Positions 9,628 to 18,734 of a stretch of DNA of 64,000 bases are shown piece by piece. Where the stretch lies: contig DASXUQ010000005.1 of NCBI GenBank assembly GCA_036504735.1, forward strand, positions 713,377-777,376, in the 5' to 3' direction. Numbering within the stretch: position 1 is the stretch's first letter; the number at the start of each line of letters is the position of its first letter. The notes under the pieces were generated by a model, which ran no database searches, was not told where the DNA came from, and saw nothing but the letters and a program-made list of their open reading frames with translations. Made by a program: the position numbers and the translations under genes. This DNA comes from a bacterium. Its GTDB lineage: Bacteria; Electryoneota; RPQS01.

Positions 9628-12030
9628 ATGTCCCGTTTTTGGCGAGTCGTCTCCTGGATCAGCGGCGGTATTACCGTCGTCGCTGGTACGCTTCTGCTGA
9701 TGGGAAGCCTGAAAAACTCCGGTTCACAGGCCGTCCACCTGCAACAGGCCCGGTTGGAAGCCCTTGCCCGGCTGTGGGAAGGCCGGATGGAAAATACGCG
9801 TCTGTTCTTTCATGACCAAATGGTCAGGTATAACGTTCTGGCCGCTCTCGATCATCCCGAGGATTGGTCTGATTGGCGCATACAGAACAAATTCGACGCG
9901 ATCCGCAGCACATGGGCGAAAGAGGATGGAGTCCTGCGCGGTCTGGTGGTAATCACCGATGACGGGCAGCTTCATACCGTGGCCGGAGACACCGCTGGAC
10001 TCGGCGAAGCGTCCGCCCTGCTCCGCCGTTCAGACAACGCGGATCTGGCTCTGCTTGGCTCTAAGAGTGGTCCCGCGAGCACACTGGTCCTGCAGTACAG
10101 CCCGGTCGCGCTGGACGATGGGCGGCATCCGGCTCATGTACTTGCCCTGATCGACGCGGCAACCATCTTGCCCACCGAAGGGGAACTCCCCGAGTCGTGG
10201 ACCCTGCTGGCGACACCTGCCGACGCGCTCATGGCATCATCGTCTCCGCATTCGGCGGTCACGGTAAGCGCGGCCACGTGGCCGCTGCTGCTCGCCGAAA
10301 AATCCGGTGCGGTGCCGCAATCCGGTGGCGGGACCTTGTGTTTTGTCCGGCTGCATATTCCCGGCATGGAGCCGTTGCTCCTTGTGGAGGCGGTTGCCTC
10401 CCACAGCGCAGCGTCCACTCTGCTGCTGGCGGTACTGCTCGGCATTGGAACCGTGTCGCTGCTCGTCGCGTCGACTCGCCGCTCGCCGGAATCGGCATCG
10501 GGTCCGGCCGTGGCCAGCAAAGCCGTCGAAGAAGTCAGCTCCTCGGATCCCACCGGATTCCGTCAGATCTTCCAAACGGTCGCCGATCCCCTCTGTGTGC
10601 TCGACAACAGCGGCCAGTTCATCCGCGCCAACCGCACAGCCCAGGATTGGCTGCGCCTGAACAAAGGCAAGCCTGATCCGGAGATGACCGTGCTCACCGT
10701 TCAGTCCGAGATGACCGTGAATGACTATCTGTCCCGCGCCGTGGAAGACCCCGCCGCCATTTCCGGATTGTGCCGGTTTACCTGCGGAGAAGCCAGCGTG
10801 TTCGGCGTCATTACGGCCACTCGGCTCTCACGCGATGAAGATGGACGCGGCCCGGTGCTGATCCATTTTCATCCGCAGCCCGAGCAGCCGCGCGTCGCCG
10901 ATGATCGCGCCTACATGCCGCCGCCCATCGTGCCCGCCGGTTTCGTTGCCGCCGGACATGATTCCCATTGTCCCTTCCCCGTACTGGCGGTCACTGCCGG
11001 CGGACTGATTACCAGCTTTAACGATGCCGCCCGGGCGACCTGCCCAAAACTCGAAGACACGCCGCTCCTCAGCGACGTCCTCGCCGGAGTCGACAGCCGG
11101 GACATTCCCTCCCTGCTGACATCGGAATCCAGTACAGCCTTCGAATCGCTGTTTGGTTCGGGACCACACGAATTCGAAATCGTGCATAACGGCAGCGAGA
11201 TTCTGCTCTATGCTCACCGTCTCTCGGCATCCAAAAAACTCGAAGTGGAGTTGAAGCAGGCGCAGGAGAGTTTCTACACCATGTGCGCGCTCAGCCCCTC
11301 GCCGGTGCTGCTGGTGGATCCCCGCGACCACGTGATCCTTGAAGCCAATGCCGCCGCCGCCGATCTGTTCGGTTTTACGCCGGTGGATCTGCGCGGTCAG
11401 GCCATCGATTCGCTGGCCGCCGAACCTTACGATTTTGCCGCGGCCGATGAGCCGTTCGTCGCCGCGTCTACCACGGGCTACACCACCCGCTGCCTCCTCC
11501 ACTATGAGCTGATCAAGATCGAAGGCATGCCCACACTGCTCGTGGTGCTGGAGCAGATGCAAAATCTCGTGGTGCCCGTCGAAGAGTCTCCCGTGCCCGA
11601 GGAACAGATTACGGAGGAACAACCTGTGGCTTCCACGCTGCCGCCTCAGATGCCTGTCGGTCCCGGCCTGCTGATTACCATGAACCCTACGGTGCGGGAA
11701 GTGGCGCGCCGCCTGCTCGAGAAAGTGGGACATCCCTGCGAAGTGTTTTCCAGCCTCGATGATGCCACGGTCTGGCTGATTACCCACAGTCTGAAGCCCG
11801 AACTCGCCGCCATCGATCTCACCGATTTCGATGACGCCGAAAACTGGATCGAAGACTTGCGCGCCCGCTGCGGCGATGTCCCCTGTGTCGCATTCACCGA
11901 TGGCGGCGACTACCTCCTGCCCGACGGCGGCTCCAATGAATATCTCGTCAAGCCCTTCGATCTCGAATCGCTCATCGCGTCCCTGTCCACCCTGCACTTG
12001 GAAACATCCAACTGCGAGTCCTCGCAGTAA
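9628..12030 (+). CDS. Membrane PAS-domain sensor with C-terminal receiver-like domain and no kinase
   Basis: 800 residues. ATG 9628 is preceded by AGAGGGG, a good ribosome-binding site, and starts directly before TM1 (about 8-26). A periplasmic sensor region of roughly 230 residues precedes TM2 (about 261-282). Three PAS-like domains follow, near 310, 449 and 548; the third is clearest, with a PSPVLLVDP start and LEANAAAADLFGF. Residues about 678-795 resemble a response-regulator receiver, with a candidate acceptor Asp in AAIDLTDFDD and the conserved Lys-Pro in EYLVKPFDLE. There is no histidine-kinase, cyclase, EAL or methyl-accepting domain. How it signals is unknown; it may be an acceptor in a phosphorelay or bind a partner kinase encoded elsewhere. 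Confidence 0.75.
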   Translation: MSRFWRVVSWISGGITVVAGTLLLMGSLKNSGSQAVHLQQARLEALARLWEGRMENTRLFFHDQMVRYNVLAALDHPEDWSDWRIQNKFDAIRSTWAKEDGVLRGLVVITDDGQLHTVAGDTAGLGEASALLRRSDNADLALLGSKSGPASTLVLQYSPVALDDGRHPAHVLALIDAATILPTEGELPESWTLLATPADALMASSSPHSAVTVSAATWPLLLAEKSGAVPQSGGGTLCFVRLHIPGMEPLLLVEAVASHSAASTLLLAVLLGIGTVSLLVASTRRSPESASGPAVASKAVEEVSSSDPTGFRQIFQTVADPLCVLDNSGQFIRANRTAQDWLRLNKGKPDPEMTVLTVQSEMTVNDYLSRAVEDPAAISGLCRFTCGEASVFGVITATRLSRDEDGRGPVLIHFHPQPEQPRVADDRAYMPPPIVPAGFVAAGHDSHCPFPVLAVTAGGLITSFNDAARATCPKLEDTPLLSDVLAGVDSRDIPSLLTSESSTAFESLFGSGPHEFEIVHNGSEILLYAHRLSASKKLEVELKQAQESFYTMCALSPSPVLLVDPRDHVILEANAAAADLFGFTPVDLRGQAIDSLAAEPYDFAAADEPFVAASTTGYTTRCLLHYELIKIEGMPTLLVVLEQMQNLVVPVEESPVPEEQITEEQPVASTLPPQMPVGPGLLITMNPTVREVARRLLEKVGHPCEVFSSLDDATVWLITHSLKPELAAIDLTDFDDAENWIEDLRARCGDVPCVAFTDGGDYLLPDGGSNEYLVKPFDLESLIASLSTLHLETSNCESSQ

Positions 12031-12126
12031 GAAATTTCGCGCCACCCAGAGACGATTGTCATCCTGCATCCGTCTTCGGATGCAGGATCTCTATGCAGCG
12101 GACCCAACCCACGCGGCATCCCAACC

Positions 12127-12176
12127 CTTCGCGGCGGCAGGGCTCTTGTGTCGTGGCCCTGCCCCGCCTTGCGAAA
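12127..12176 (+). repeat. Dispersed GC-rich hairpin repeat, copy 1
   Basis: Starts CTTCGCGGCGGCAGGGCTCT, forms a GGCAGGGC/GCCCTGCC-type stem, and shares its outer sequence with 18891-18938. It lies in the 272-nt space between the convergent PAS sensor and flgB genes. Confidence 0.5.
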
Positions 12177-12212
12177 CCGTCCCGTCGGCCATCGGGTTTC
12201 CCGGAGAACCAC

Positions 12213-12239
12213 AAAAAAACGAACCACTTTCGTGGCTCG
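12213..12239 (-). terminator. Intrinsic terminator downstream of flgB
   Basis: Read leftwards, the stem CGAGCCACG/AGTGGTTCG is followed by seven T (the A run at 12213-12219). It is 63 nt past the flgB stop. Confidence 0.8.
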
Positions 12240-12302
12240 CATTGATGAGGTTTAAGGAGATGCTTCCGCACGGCTGGCCCGTGCTTATCGGTCAAGGGAG
12301 TT

Positions 12303-12737
12303 TTACTGGCCCTTAATCGCGGATTTGAGACTCGTGTAACGGCGCTTGAGCAGCTCGAGTGCGGTCATGTAGCGGAGCTGTGTTTCCGCCATCTGCGCCA
12401 TTTCCACGTCAATATTCACCCCGTTCACACCGCTGCCTTCCGGATCCGGGGTCTCCTGCCGTGCCGTCGCCGACAGATCATTCAGGCTGCCCGCGCCATC
12501 CGTCGACATATGCCGGACGTCACTCGTACGAAGCCCACCCCCCTGCTCGCTGGCCAGCATGGTCTTCAATTCGCCCTCAAAGTCCACCGCCACCCGGCGA
12601 TAGCCCGGCGTCTCCACGTTGGCAATGTTCTGCGTATGGGCGCGCTGCCGCATGGCCTGTGCATCCAGCGTCTTCTTGAGCACGACCGTCGACGTCGACT
12701 GACCGATCAAAAACCCTTCTACCAGATTGTCCGCCAT
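12303..12737 (-). CDS. flgB: Flagellar basal-body rod protein FlgB, orphan
   Basis: A 144-residue proximal-rod protein of the flagellar basal body. The hallmark N-terminal rod motif is present (QRAHTQNIANVETPGYRR, here with the usual NxANxxTPG spacing), as is the C-terminal helix ending LRYMTALELLKRRYTSLKSA. The length matches FlgB. In most genomes flgB heads an operon with flgC and fliE; here neither is next to it, upstream is a lamin-tail protein and downstream is a terminator. Either the flagellar genes are scattered in this genome or this is a relic. ATG 12737 is well supported by homology. Confidence 0.9.
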   Translation of the reverse strand: MADNLVEGFLIGQSTSTVVLKKTLDAQAMRQRAHTQNIANVETPGYRRVAVDFEGELKTMLASEQGGGLRTSDVRHMSTDGAGSLNDLSATARQETPDPEGSGVNGVNIDVEMAQMAETQLRYMTALELLKRRYTSLKSAIKGQ

Positions 12738-12876
12738 AAGCCTCCCAAAACACGAGCCGATACAGGTTGCGATCTCACAACTGCAATCCCTATGCCGCGG
12801 GTCTATTCTATTGAGATTTCTGAACCGATCCTTCCACCTGACGGCAAACTCTGCCTCCGTTTACGGCGCAAAAGAG

Positions 12877-12907
12877 TGCCGCGCGGAGCAGGGCGCTCCG
12901 CGCGGCA
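12877..12907 (-). terminator. Terminator of the lamin-tail gene
   Basis: A 13-bp perfect stem, TGCCGCGCGGAGC (12877-12889) with GCTCCGCGCGGCA (12895-12907), loop 5 nt. Read leftwards it is followed by CTCTTTTG. It begins 27 nt past the stop at 12935. Confidence 0.78.
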
Positions 12908-12934
12908 GATTTTCGATTTGATGACCGCAGACGC

Positions 12935-15900
12935 TTACGGGCAGGACGGCCCACCGGCACGCACCACATAGAAGCGGCGCGTGGCCAGCGTACTGGCATC
13001 CGTGTACTGCGTAGTTCCGGTGACGGTTGTGAGCAGCGTGTAGCCGTTGGGGAAGATCGCTCCGCCGTCCGTCGAGGACCAGATCTCGTAGCAGTCGCAC
13101 TGCTGGTTTACGCCCGGCTGCCAGCGCAGCAACACCCGGTTATTCACGCCATCCCGCAGCGCGGTAAACTGCACCGGCACTTCGCACTGGCCCGACGTGA
13201 ACGGCGCAATTCGTCCGGTCACCAACTGATAGCCACCGCAATAGGGCGAACTGGCGTCGAACTGGCTGACGATCGCGTTGAACGTCACCGGCCCGGCGGG
13301 GATCAGCGTGCCCACCAGCGTGTCACAGGGAACCACGCGGAAGATCACGGTGTCCGTGCCTGACCACGCCAGATAGTTGCGGCCGCTCGTGCCCGCCGCG
13401 AACGTCGAATCGCCGCCGTACTGGAACGTCATGTTCTGAATACGGACATGGCGCGACTCGAACTGCTCTGCCGAGCAGTCATTTACCACCGTCGAAACCT
13501 GCGACGGCGAGACCGTTACCGGCAGCGGCAGCACATGATTTTGAGCCAGCAACGTAATAATCGGCTTCAGGTTGTTCGACGAGTCGATCTCCGTCAAGCC
13601 GCGATAGTTCTTCAGATAGCCTTCAAGCTGCACCAGATCACCAACCCGGAGGCGGCGTCCGCCGTTCTGCATCGTGTCGCGCACGGCGTTGCCGTAGATC
13701 ATCACACCGCAGCCGTTCAGTTCGATGTACGCGTTGCGGCGGCAGGAATCTTCATAGGTCACCACGCCCGTAGTGATCACCCGGCGCAGGTCAAGCTGGG
13801 AGATGCCGAACTGATCCTGCTGGCGAATGTCACAGATCGTATACGGCGCCGCTTGCCCCTGCACCATGCAGATCGAAGCGTGCTGCGGCGTACCCTTGTC
13901 ACCCAGATAAGCGCCCGCCCAGGATGTATCGGCGCGGCACCAGTTGGTGTCTACCGACGGGCTCCAGCTTAAGTCGCGAAGCTGCGCCGCACGGCCTTCG
14001 CTGAAGGGGAAGCTCGCCGTATAGGTCAGCGTCGCCGCAATCGTGCCGTTGGCATCCTTCACCGTCAATGAATCACCGGTGTTGTTCAGCGACAGACCCC
14101 AGCCCGACGTGCCGTACTGATAGGCGTAATCGTAAGGGACACCGCCGTTGGTGCCGCCGTCACCGTTGGAGCAGAACACAAAGTATTGACCGGGGTTGAT
14201 CGTGTGATTGCCTTCGATGCTGTCGCACCCGGCGTTGTCACAGACCAGCCAGCCGTTCAGGTTCACGGACGTGTTGCCCGCATTGTAAATTTCGAACCAT
14301 TCCCCAAGGCTGTCTTCCAGACCCGGCATGTTGGGATTGGCCATGAACTCGGTGAAGATAAAATTCGCCGGACGCGGAACCACGGAGAACGGAATCTGGC
14401 TGTTGGGCAGAATGGCGTTGCCCGCCAGGTCGCGCACGTTGTTGACCGTCAGCGTGTAGGTATTCGGCGTCAAGGCAGACGCGAACGTCAAGCGCACCAC
14501 CGCCGTATTCGCCTGGCGCACCGCGCCTGTGGGCGTTCCCGCGCCGTTGTTCACGGAGTAGTTGGTGACCGTTTCCGACGTCGCCTGATCCACATCTTCC
14601 GAGAACGTCACATCGACCTGCGTCACCCCGGACGAAACTGCTGTCAACAGCGTCGGCGGAACGTTGTCCACCACACACGCCGTGTTAGCGGCTCCCGGAG
14701 TACAATGGCGGTACCGCCCGGCAGCCGCAAAGACGTTGGTCGAGATATGCCACGCCGAAGAATCCGGACTCCACACCGTGTTTTCGTCGCACTTTTCAAT
14801 CGAATTGCCGGCGCCCGCCGCCGCCAGATCGGGATAGTTGGTGGTCAAAGAACCATCCACCAGCATGCCGCCCGTCGAATCGGTATACAGCGCGAGGTTA
14901 TCGCCCGTATTGCCCAGCGCCCACGCGCCGAAATACTGCACGCACTGGATGTAGCCGGTCAGTCCCGGCGCCACGTCACGGCTCAAAACCGCGTAGCCGT
15001 GCGCTGGAATGGTGTTCCCCTGCGGAACCTGAATCGCGCCTTCCGCGCCTGTCGGCGGATAGGTCGGCGCGTCGGTCAGAATCCATCCCGAAATATTGAT
15101 CGCACCCGCGGTGCGGTTGTGCAGCTCTACCCATTCGATGTCCGTGGAAGCCGTGTCGTCATACATGATCTCGTTGATCACGACGTCACCCGCGTTGATC
15201 GTCCCGTTGATGGCAAAACCGCCCGTCGCGTTGGACGCGGGATTGCCCGAAAGATCGGCGACGCCGTTCACCGTCAGCACATAGCTGTTGCTGGCCAGAT
15301 TGTTGAACGTCAGATGCACCAGCGCGGTATTCGTGTTATCCCGCGTAGCCGTCAACGGATGCCCTACACTGTGATCCACGGTGTAGTTGGCAATCGCCTG
15401 CGATGTGGTCAGATCGACCGGCTCGCTGAAGAGTACGTTGATGGCCGTCGTGCTGACCACCGTAATCCCCGCGATGCTCGGCGGCGTGGTATCCACTCCG
15501 ACTGCAGTCACCGAGAAATCATCCAGTGCTACGTTGCCGACAACCTTGACTTCATAAATGAACTTAAAAGATACATCCTGCGCCCCGCGGAACGGTGCGG
15601 CCAGCGGGATGACCACCTCAGCGTAAGAACCATTGCGAATATCCGCCCCCGTGCCGAAGGAACAGTTACGGATCTCCACCCAGCCGTTCGTACCCTGCTG
15701 AGCGTAGATCTTAAAGGTGCCGGTCGTGCTGGTGCTGTTGCCTTTCAGCCACACCTTCATCGTGTCCGGGTTGTCAATCGTCGGCGAAATGGTGTGGTCA
15801 CCGGTCGCGTCGATCTTGACGCTGTTCGGCGCATCGTGTCCCGTCGTATATCCCGCACACCCGTCAAGTGTCCAGTCCAAGGTATCCGTCGGCCAGGTAA

Positions 15901-16003
15901 GAAATGCCTGAGAATACGGCGCATCGTGAAGCCCTGCCCACGCGGCTCCGGCACCGGCCAGCATGATCATGCTGAGCCACAACACTAATCGGAAACTCTT
16001 CAT
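12935..16003 (-). CDS. Large secreted protein with two lamin-tail domains and Ig-like modules
   Basis: 1022 residues. ATG 16003 starts a signal peptide (MKSFRLVLWLSMIMLAGAGA, AWA-G) and has AAGGAAT upstream. After a beta-sandwich at about 30-165 come SbsA/Big_5-type Ig-like units (TTPPSIAGITVVSTTAINVL and a second near VPPTLLTAVSSGVTQVDV), alternating with two lamin-tail domains (VINEIMYDDT...EWVELHN and FTEFMANPN...EWFEIYNAG). A nucleic-acid-binding-like OB segment may follow, around the residues encoded near 13500-13700. The C-terminus lacks a clear T9SS sorting domain. Such proteins are common in FCB-group secretomes, and lamin-tail domains are often fused to secreted nucleases, but no nuclease motif is evident here. 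It is probably monocistronic. Confidence 0.8.
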   Translation of the reverse strand: MKSFRLVLWLSMIMLAGAGAAWAGLHDAPYSQAFLTWPTDTLDWTLDGCAGYTTGHDAPNSVKIDATGDHTISPTIDNPDTMKVWLKGNSTSTTGTFKIYAQQGTNGWVEIRNCSFGTGADIRNGSYAEVVIPLAAPFRGAQDVSFKFIYEVKVVGNVALDDFSVTAVGVDTTPPSIAGITVVSTTAINVLFSEPVDLTTSQAIANYTVDHSVGHPLTATRDNTNTALVHLTFNNLASNSYVLTVNGVADLSGNPASNATGGFAINGTINAGDVVINEIMYDDTASTDIEWVELHNRTAGAINISGWILTDAPTYPPTGAEGAIQVPQGNTIPAHGYAVLSRDVAPGLTGYIQCVQYFGAWALGNTGDNLALYTDSTGGMLVDGSLTTNYPDLAAAGAGNSIEKCDENTVWSPDSSAWHISTNVFAAAGRYRHCTPGAANTACVVDNVPPTLLTAVSSGVTQVDVTFSEDVDQATSETVTNYSVNNGAGTPTGAVRQANTAVVRLTFASALTPNTYTLTVNNVRDLAGNAILPNSQIPFSVVPRPANFIFTEFMANPNMPGLEDSLGEWFEIYNAGNTSVNLNGWLVCDNAGCDSIEGNHTINPGQYFVFCSNGDGGTNGGVPYDYAYQYGTSGWGLSLNNTGDSLTVKDANGTIAATLTYTASFPFSEGRAAQLRDLSWSPSVDTNWCRADTSWAGAYLGDKGTPQHASICMVQGQAAPYTICDIRQQDQFGISQLDLRRVITTGVVTYEDSCRRNAYIELNGCGVMIYGNAVRDTMQNGGRRLRVGDLVQLEGYLKNYRGLTEIDSSNNLKPIITLLAQNHVLPLPVTVSPSQVSTVVNDCSAEQFESRHVRIQNMTFQYGGDSTFAAGTSGRNYLAWSGTDTVIFRVVPCDTLVGTLIPAGPVTFNAIVSQFDASSPYCGGYQLVTGRIAPFTSGQCEVPVQFTALRDGVNNRVLLRWQPGVNQQCDCYEIWSSTDGGAIFPNGYTLLTTVTGTTQYTDASTLATRRFYVVRAGGPSCP

Positions 16004-16302
16004 AGTAGATTCCTTGTACTTATTCATGGTGAACGATATATACACGGGGATGGTCGGTAAGCGTCGAATCCTTGCAGGGATTTCTCCCTGTACAATCCCT
16101 AATATACTAATCAAAACTGTCATTTCTGTAAGGGAATCGCCAATTTGCCGTTAAGACTTATCCACAGATCTCACCCGTCCGCAGTCCTAACCCATTGAGC
16201 GGCTTGCTCATGTGTTTAGGGATAAAATGTCTTATGGCGAACCGAGAGGCACACCGCTTTTCGGCCCATTGTTGCCCATTTTTGTCCCATATGGAGCGGG
16301 TA
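16004..16302. other. Gene-free stretch upstream of the lamin-tail gene
   Basis: No coding frame with support. It holds the 5' region of the leftward lamin-tail gene, including a TATATT hexamer on the minus strand (16101-16106) for which I cannot find a convincing -35, and a single perfect DnaA-box nonamer at 16158-16166. The rest is unremarkable. Confidence 0.5.
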
Positions 16303-16304
16303 TG

Positions 16305-16325
16305 AAAAAAGGGGCACATGGCCCC
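16305..16325 (-). terminator. Intrinsic terminator of the tyrA transcript
   Basis: Read leftwards: GGGGC-CATGT-GCCCC followed by six T (A run 16305-16310). It lies 33 nt past the tyrA stop. Confidence 0.82.
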
Positions 16326-16358
16326 TTCGTTCGGTAGACAATCGGACGGTAGAAAGCG

Positions 16359-17528
16359 CTAATCCTTCAGCCGCGCCGTGTAGCCGCCTTCAACGAGGAT
16401 CTCAATCGCCCGGCGGGCATCGGCCCGCGATTCCAGCACCACTTTCAAAATGCCGCCGCGCCGTTCCCGGATGTAAATCACGTTGATATCCCGAATGCCG
16501 ATCTCATGCGCCGCGAGCAGTCCCGCAATGCGCGCCAGCGTTCCCGGACGGTCCGCCACGGTCACCACCAGTTCGCAGTTGGCGTCCCAGTCACCGGGGC
16601 GTTCGCGGGCCAGTTTGCGCTGAAAGGCGTGGGCGTGCTGCCAGAGGTCGGCGAACTTGCCTTCCTGCAAATCCTTCATCGTGCCGTCCAGCATCTCGCG
16701 GAATTCCTTCATGGCCGCTTCCAGTTCCCGCTGGTTGGAGCGCACGACGCCTTCCCACACTCCCAGCGGCAGCGCCGCCATGCTGGTCATGCTCTGAAAA
16801 TTCCCCGTCGCCAGTTTGGCAAGCACCGGAATTTCCCCGCTGTTTTGCGCCACCCAGTTGGAGAGCGACAGCGCGATCATCAGCGGCACGTGCGTTACCA
16901 TGGCGGCGATCTTGTCATGGGTCTCTGCATCCATCGCCTGCGGATAGGCTCCCAGCATCCGCACCCACCACATCAGCGTATCACGGCACACCTGCATCGT
17001 ATCGGCGTCGGGCGTCAAGAGCCAGAAGGCATCATCGAACAGATTCGCGTCCGCATTCGCCACACCCTGCCGGCTGCTTCCCGCCAGCGGATGGCCGCCG
17101 ATATAGCGCCCGACGGCGTTCTCGGTCTCCCGCGCCAATTTGGCCAGTTCCACTTTCACGGGAGCCGTATCCGTAACCACCGCCCCGGGTTTTGCGGTTT
17201 TGAGAATCGTGGGCAGCAGCTTAATCGTCTCTTCGATCGGCGTACTCAGCACGATAAGATCGGCGTCCATCACGGCTTCGGACAGATCCCCTACGCCGCG
17301 GTCAATCGCGCCGCGCTCCAGCGCTTCGTCCAGCACATTCGGCTGGTCGTGGCCGACGATGATTCCGGTATATCCCATCGCCTTCATCTTCAGGCCGATG
17401 GAGCCGCCGATCACCCCCACGCCGATCAGCGCCGTGTGGCTGAACTCGGTCGCCACCAGTTCCAGCGGATCGGGCAAAGTTGCCGTTTCCACCGATGCGG
17501 ACATTTTCTGCTCGGTCTTGTCTGCCAC
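16359..17528 (-). CDS. tyrA: Prephenate dehydrogenase with C-terminal ACT domain
   Basis: 389 residues, tyrosine branch of aromatic amino-acid synthesis: NAD-dependent oxidative decarboxylation of prephenate. The Rossmann motif is IGVGVIGGSIG, followed by a DADLIVLSTPIEE strand, the TDTAPVK loop and the substrate-site motif GGHPLAGSSRQG carrying the catalytic His. Residues about 318-389 form an ACT domain (LVVTVADRPGTLARIAGLLA), the usual site of tyrosine feedback. The listed start is GTG 17528; an ATG at 17504 is an alternative, since the family core starts later. It is 8 nt downstream of a degenerate paralogue, so the two are cotranscribed and may work together. Confidence 0.93.
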   Translation of the reverse strand: MADKTEQKMSASVETATLPDPLELVATEFSHTALIGVGVIGGSIGLKMKAMGYTGIIVGHDQPNVLDEALERGAIDRGVGDLSEAVMDADLIVLSTPIEETIKLLPTILKTAKPGAVVTDTAPVKVELAKLARETENAVGRYIGGHPLAGSSRQGVANADANLFDDAFWLLTPDADTMQVCRDTLMWWVRMLGAYPQAMDAETHDKIAAMVTHVPLMIALSLSNWVAQNSGEIPVLAKLATGNFQSMTSMAALPLGVWEGVVRSNQRELEAAMKEFREMLDGTMKDLQEGKFADLWQHAHAFQRKLARERPGDWDANCELVVTVADRPGTLARIAGLLAAHEIGIRDINVIYIRERRGGILKVVLESRADARRAIEILVEGGYTARLKD

Positions 17529-17536
17529 GGTAGTCT

Positions 17537-18628
17537 CTACGCTAATAGTTCGACATTTATTCCGGCGTGACGCAGCATCGTCAAGGCGCGGTTTCTCTCA
17601 TCTGAGGACTTCAGACTCAGCCGATAGGTTCCCGGCTCGGCATCTTCCATTCGTTCCAGCGCACCGATGGTGATGCGCGCCTTGGCCATCATTTCCGACG
17701 CCTTCTCCAGCACCTTCATGTCCTGCCCGGCCACCAGCACCAGGTCGGCTTTAGTGTCGGCAGGCCCGCTAAGGTTCAGGGCAAATCCCGAAAGTTCGAT
17801 CAACGCGTCCAGTTCCCGCTCGAGGGTCCCGTTTCTGATGGAGTCCTTGATGCGCTTCAAATGGTCCAGCAGCGAGTCGATCCCTTGCAGCACCAGTTCG
17901 CGGTTCGCGGCCATATCCTGCACCCAGTCCGATTTCCGCAGTGCGGCCAGATCCTGGATCTCATCAAGCATTCGCTGCCCGAGCATCTCCGGCTGGATCT
18001 TCAGACCCGCATTGTCGTTCATCATGGACTGGATAATGGCAACCATTGCCGTCTTGGGCACCTGACTCAGAACGGCCAGCAGGCGGTCGTGCGCTTGCGG
18101 ACTCATGGCGACCACATTCGCACCCATCCGCTTGGTCACATCCTGCAATGTCGAGAACGCTTCGAGGTCATCTTTGCCGCGCGGCGTCAGAATCACCGTC
18201 TTGTTCTCGAAGAAGAACCGGTTGGACTCCGATGCGTCGCCGTCGCTGCTCGTGTCGCCCAGCAGGCGAAACCCCACATAGTGGACATCCGAGCGCTGGC
18301 GGCTTTCAAAAAGCTCCTTGACATCGCCCTTGACACGCGTCATCTCGGAGATCGTCGCTCCGTCATCGGCATGCTCGAGCACAGCAGCGAGCTGGCTGCA
18401 CGAGTGGCCGCTCTGCGACGAGAGCATGACAAGATCCGCCCCCACCATGGCCTTGGCGAGATCTTGCGTGCCATCCTGAATCAGCCCGAGCTTCCAGCAC
18501 TCGCTGATGATCGCCGGTTCGGCGACGCCGACAATGGAGCCGCGGAAGCCGATACGCTTCAGCCCGAGCGCAAAGCTTCCAACGACGCGATCAAATCCCA
18601 CCAGACAAACTTTTCGGTACATTCCCAT
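17537..18628 (-). CDS. TyrA-fold paralogue lacking catalytic motifs (possible pseudoenzyme)
   Basis: 363 residues, parallel to TyrA along most of its length: an N-terminal Rossmann-like strand (VCLVGFDRVVGSFALGLKRI), GADLVMLSSQS where TyrA has DADLIVLSTPI, TRVKGDVKELFES in place of the APVK loop, then the helical dimer domain and a C-terminal ACT-like segment. The glycine-rich loop is altered (VGFDRVVGS for GxGxxG) and the GGHPLAG substrate motif is replaced by VGFRLLGDT, so the catalytic His is absent. The frame is intact with a good ribosome-binding site (GAGGTG), so this is not a decaying pseudogene. A regulatory or heterodimer-partner role for TyrA is my inference. Confidence 0.7.
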   Translation of the reverse strand: MGMYRKVCLVGFDRVVGSFALGLKRIGFRGSIVGVAEPAIISECWKLGLIQDGTQDLAKAMVGADLVMLSSQSGHSCSQLAAVLEHADDGATISEMTRVKGDVKELFESRQRSDVHYVGFRLLGDTSSDGDASESNRFFFENKTVILTPRGKDDLEAFSTLQDVTKRMGANVVAMSPQAHDRLLAVLSQVPKTAMVAIIQSMMNDNAGLKIQPEMLGQRMLDEIQDLAALRKSDWVQDMAANRELVLQGIDSLLDHLKRIKDSIRNGTLERELDALIELSGFALNLSGPADTKADLVLVAGQDMKVLEKASEMMAKARITIGALERMEDAEPGTYRLSLKSSDERNRALTMLRHAGINVELLA

Positions 18629-18705
18629 ACGGCAACACCTCTCTACACTTTATCCAAGCCGTATGTAGCAAACGCCGCGCCAGAGCGGGTCTTTTCCCAT
18701 CGGCT

Positions 18706-18734
18706 AATATAGAAAAATCCTCAGCAATTCGCAA
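18706..18734 (-). promoter_or_regulatory. Sigma-70 promoter of the TyrA-like pair
   Basis: On the minus strand: -35 TTGCGA (18734-18729), 17-nt spacer, -10 TATATT (18711-18706). It lies about 80 nt upstream of ATG 18628. Confidence 0.6.

Noticed and set aside
16158-16166. Perfect DnaA-box nonamer TTATCCACA as a possible replication origin
   Set aside because: A single box with no cluster, no AT-rich unwinding element and no dnaA/dnaN nearby; chance occurrence.
17537-18628. TyrA-like twin as a decaying pseudogene
   Set aside because: The frame is intact over the full length, with promoter and ribosome-binding site; motif loss is confined to the active site.
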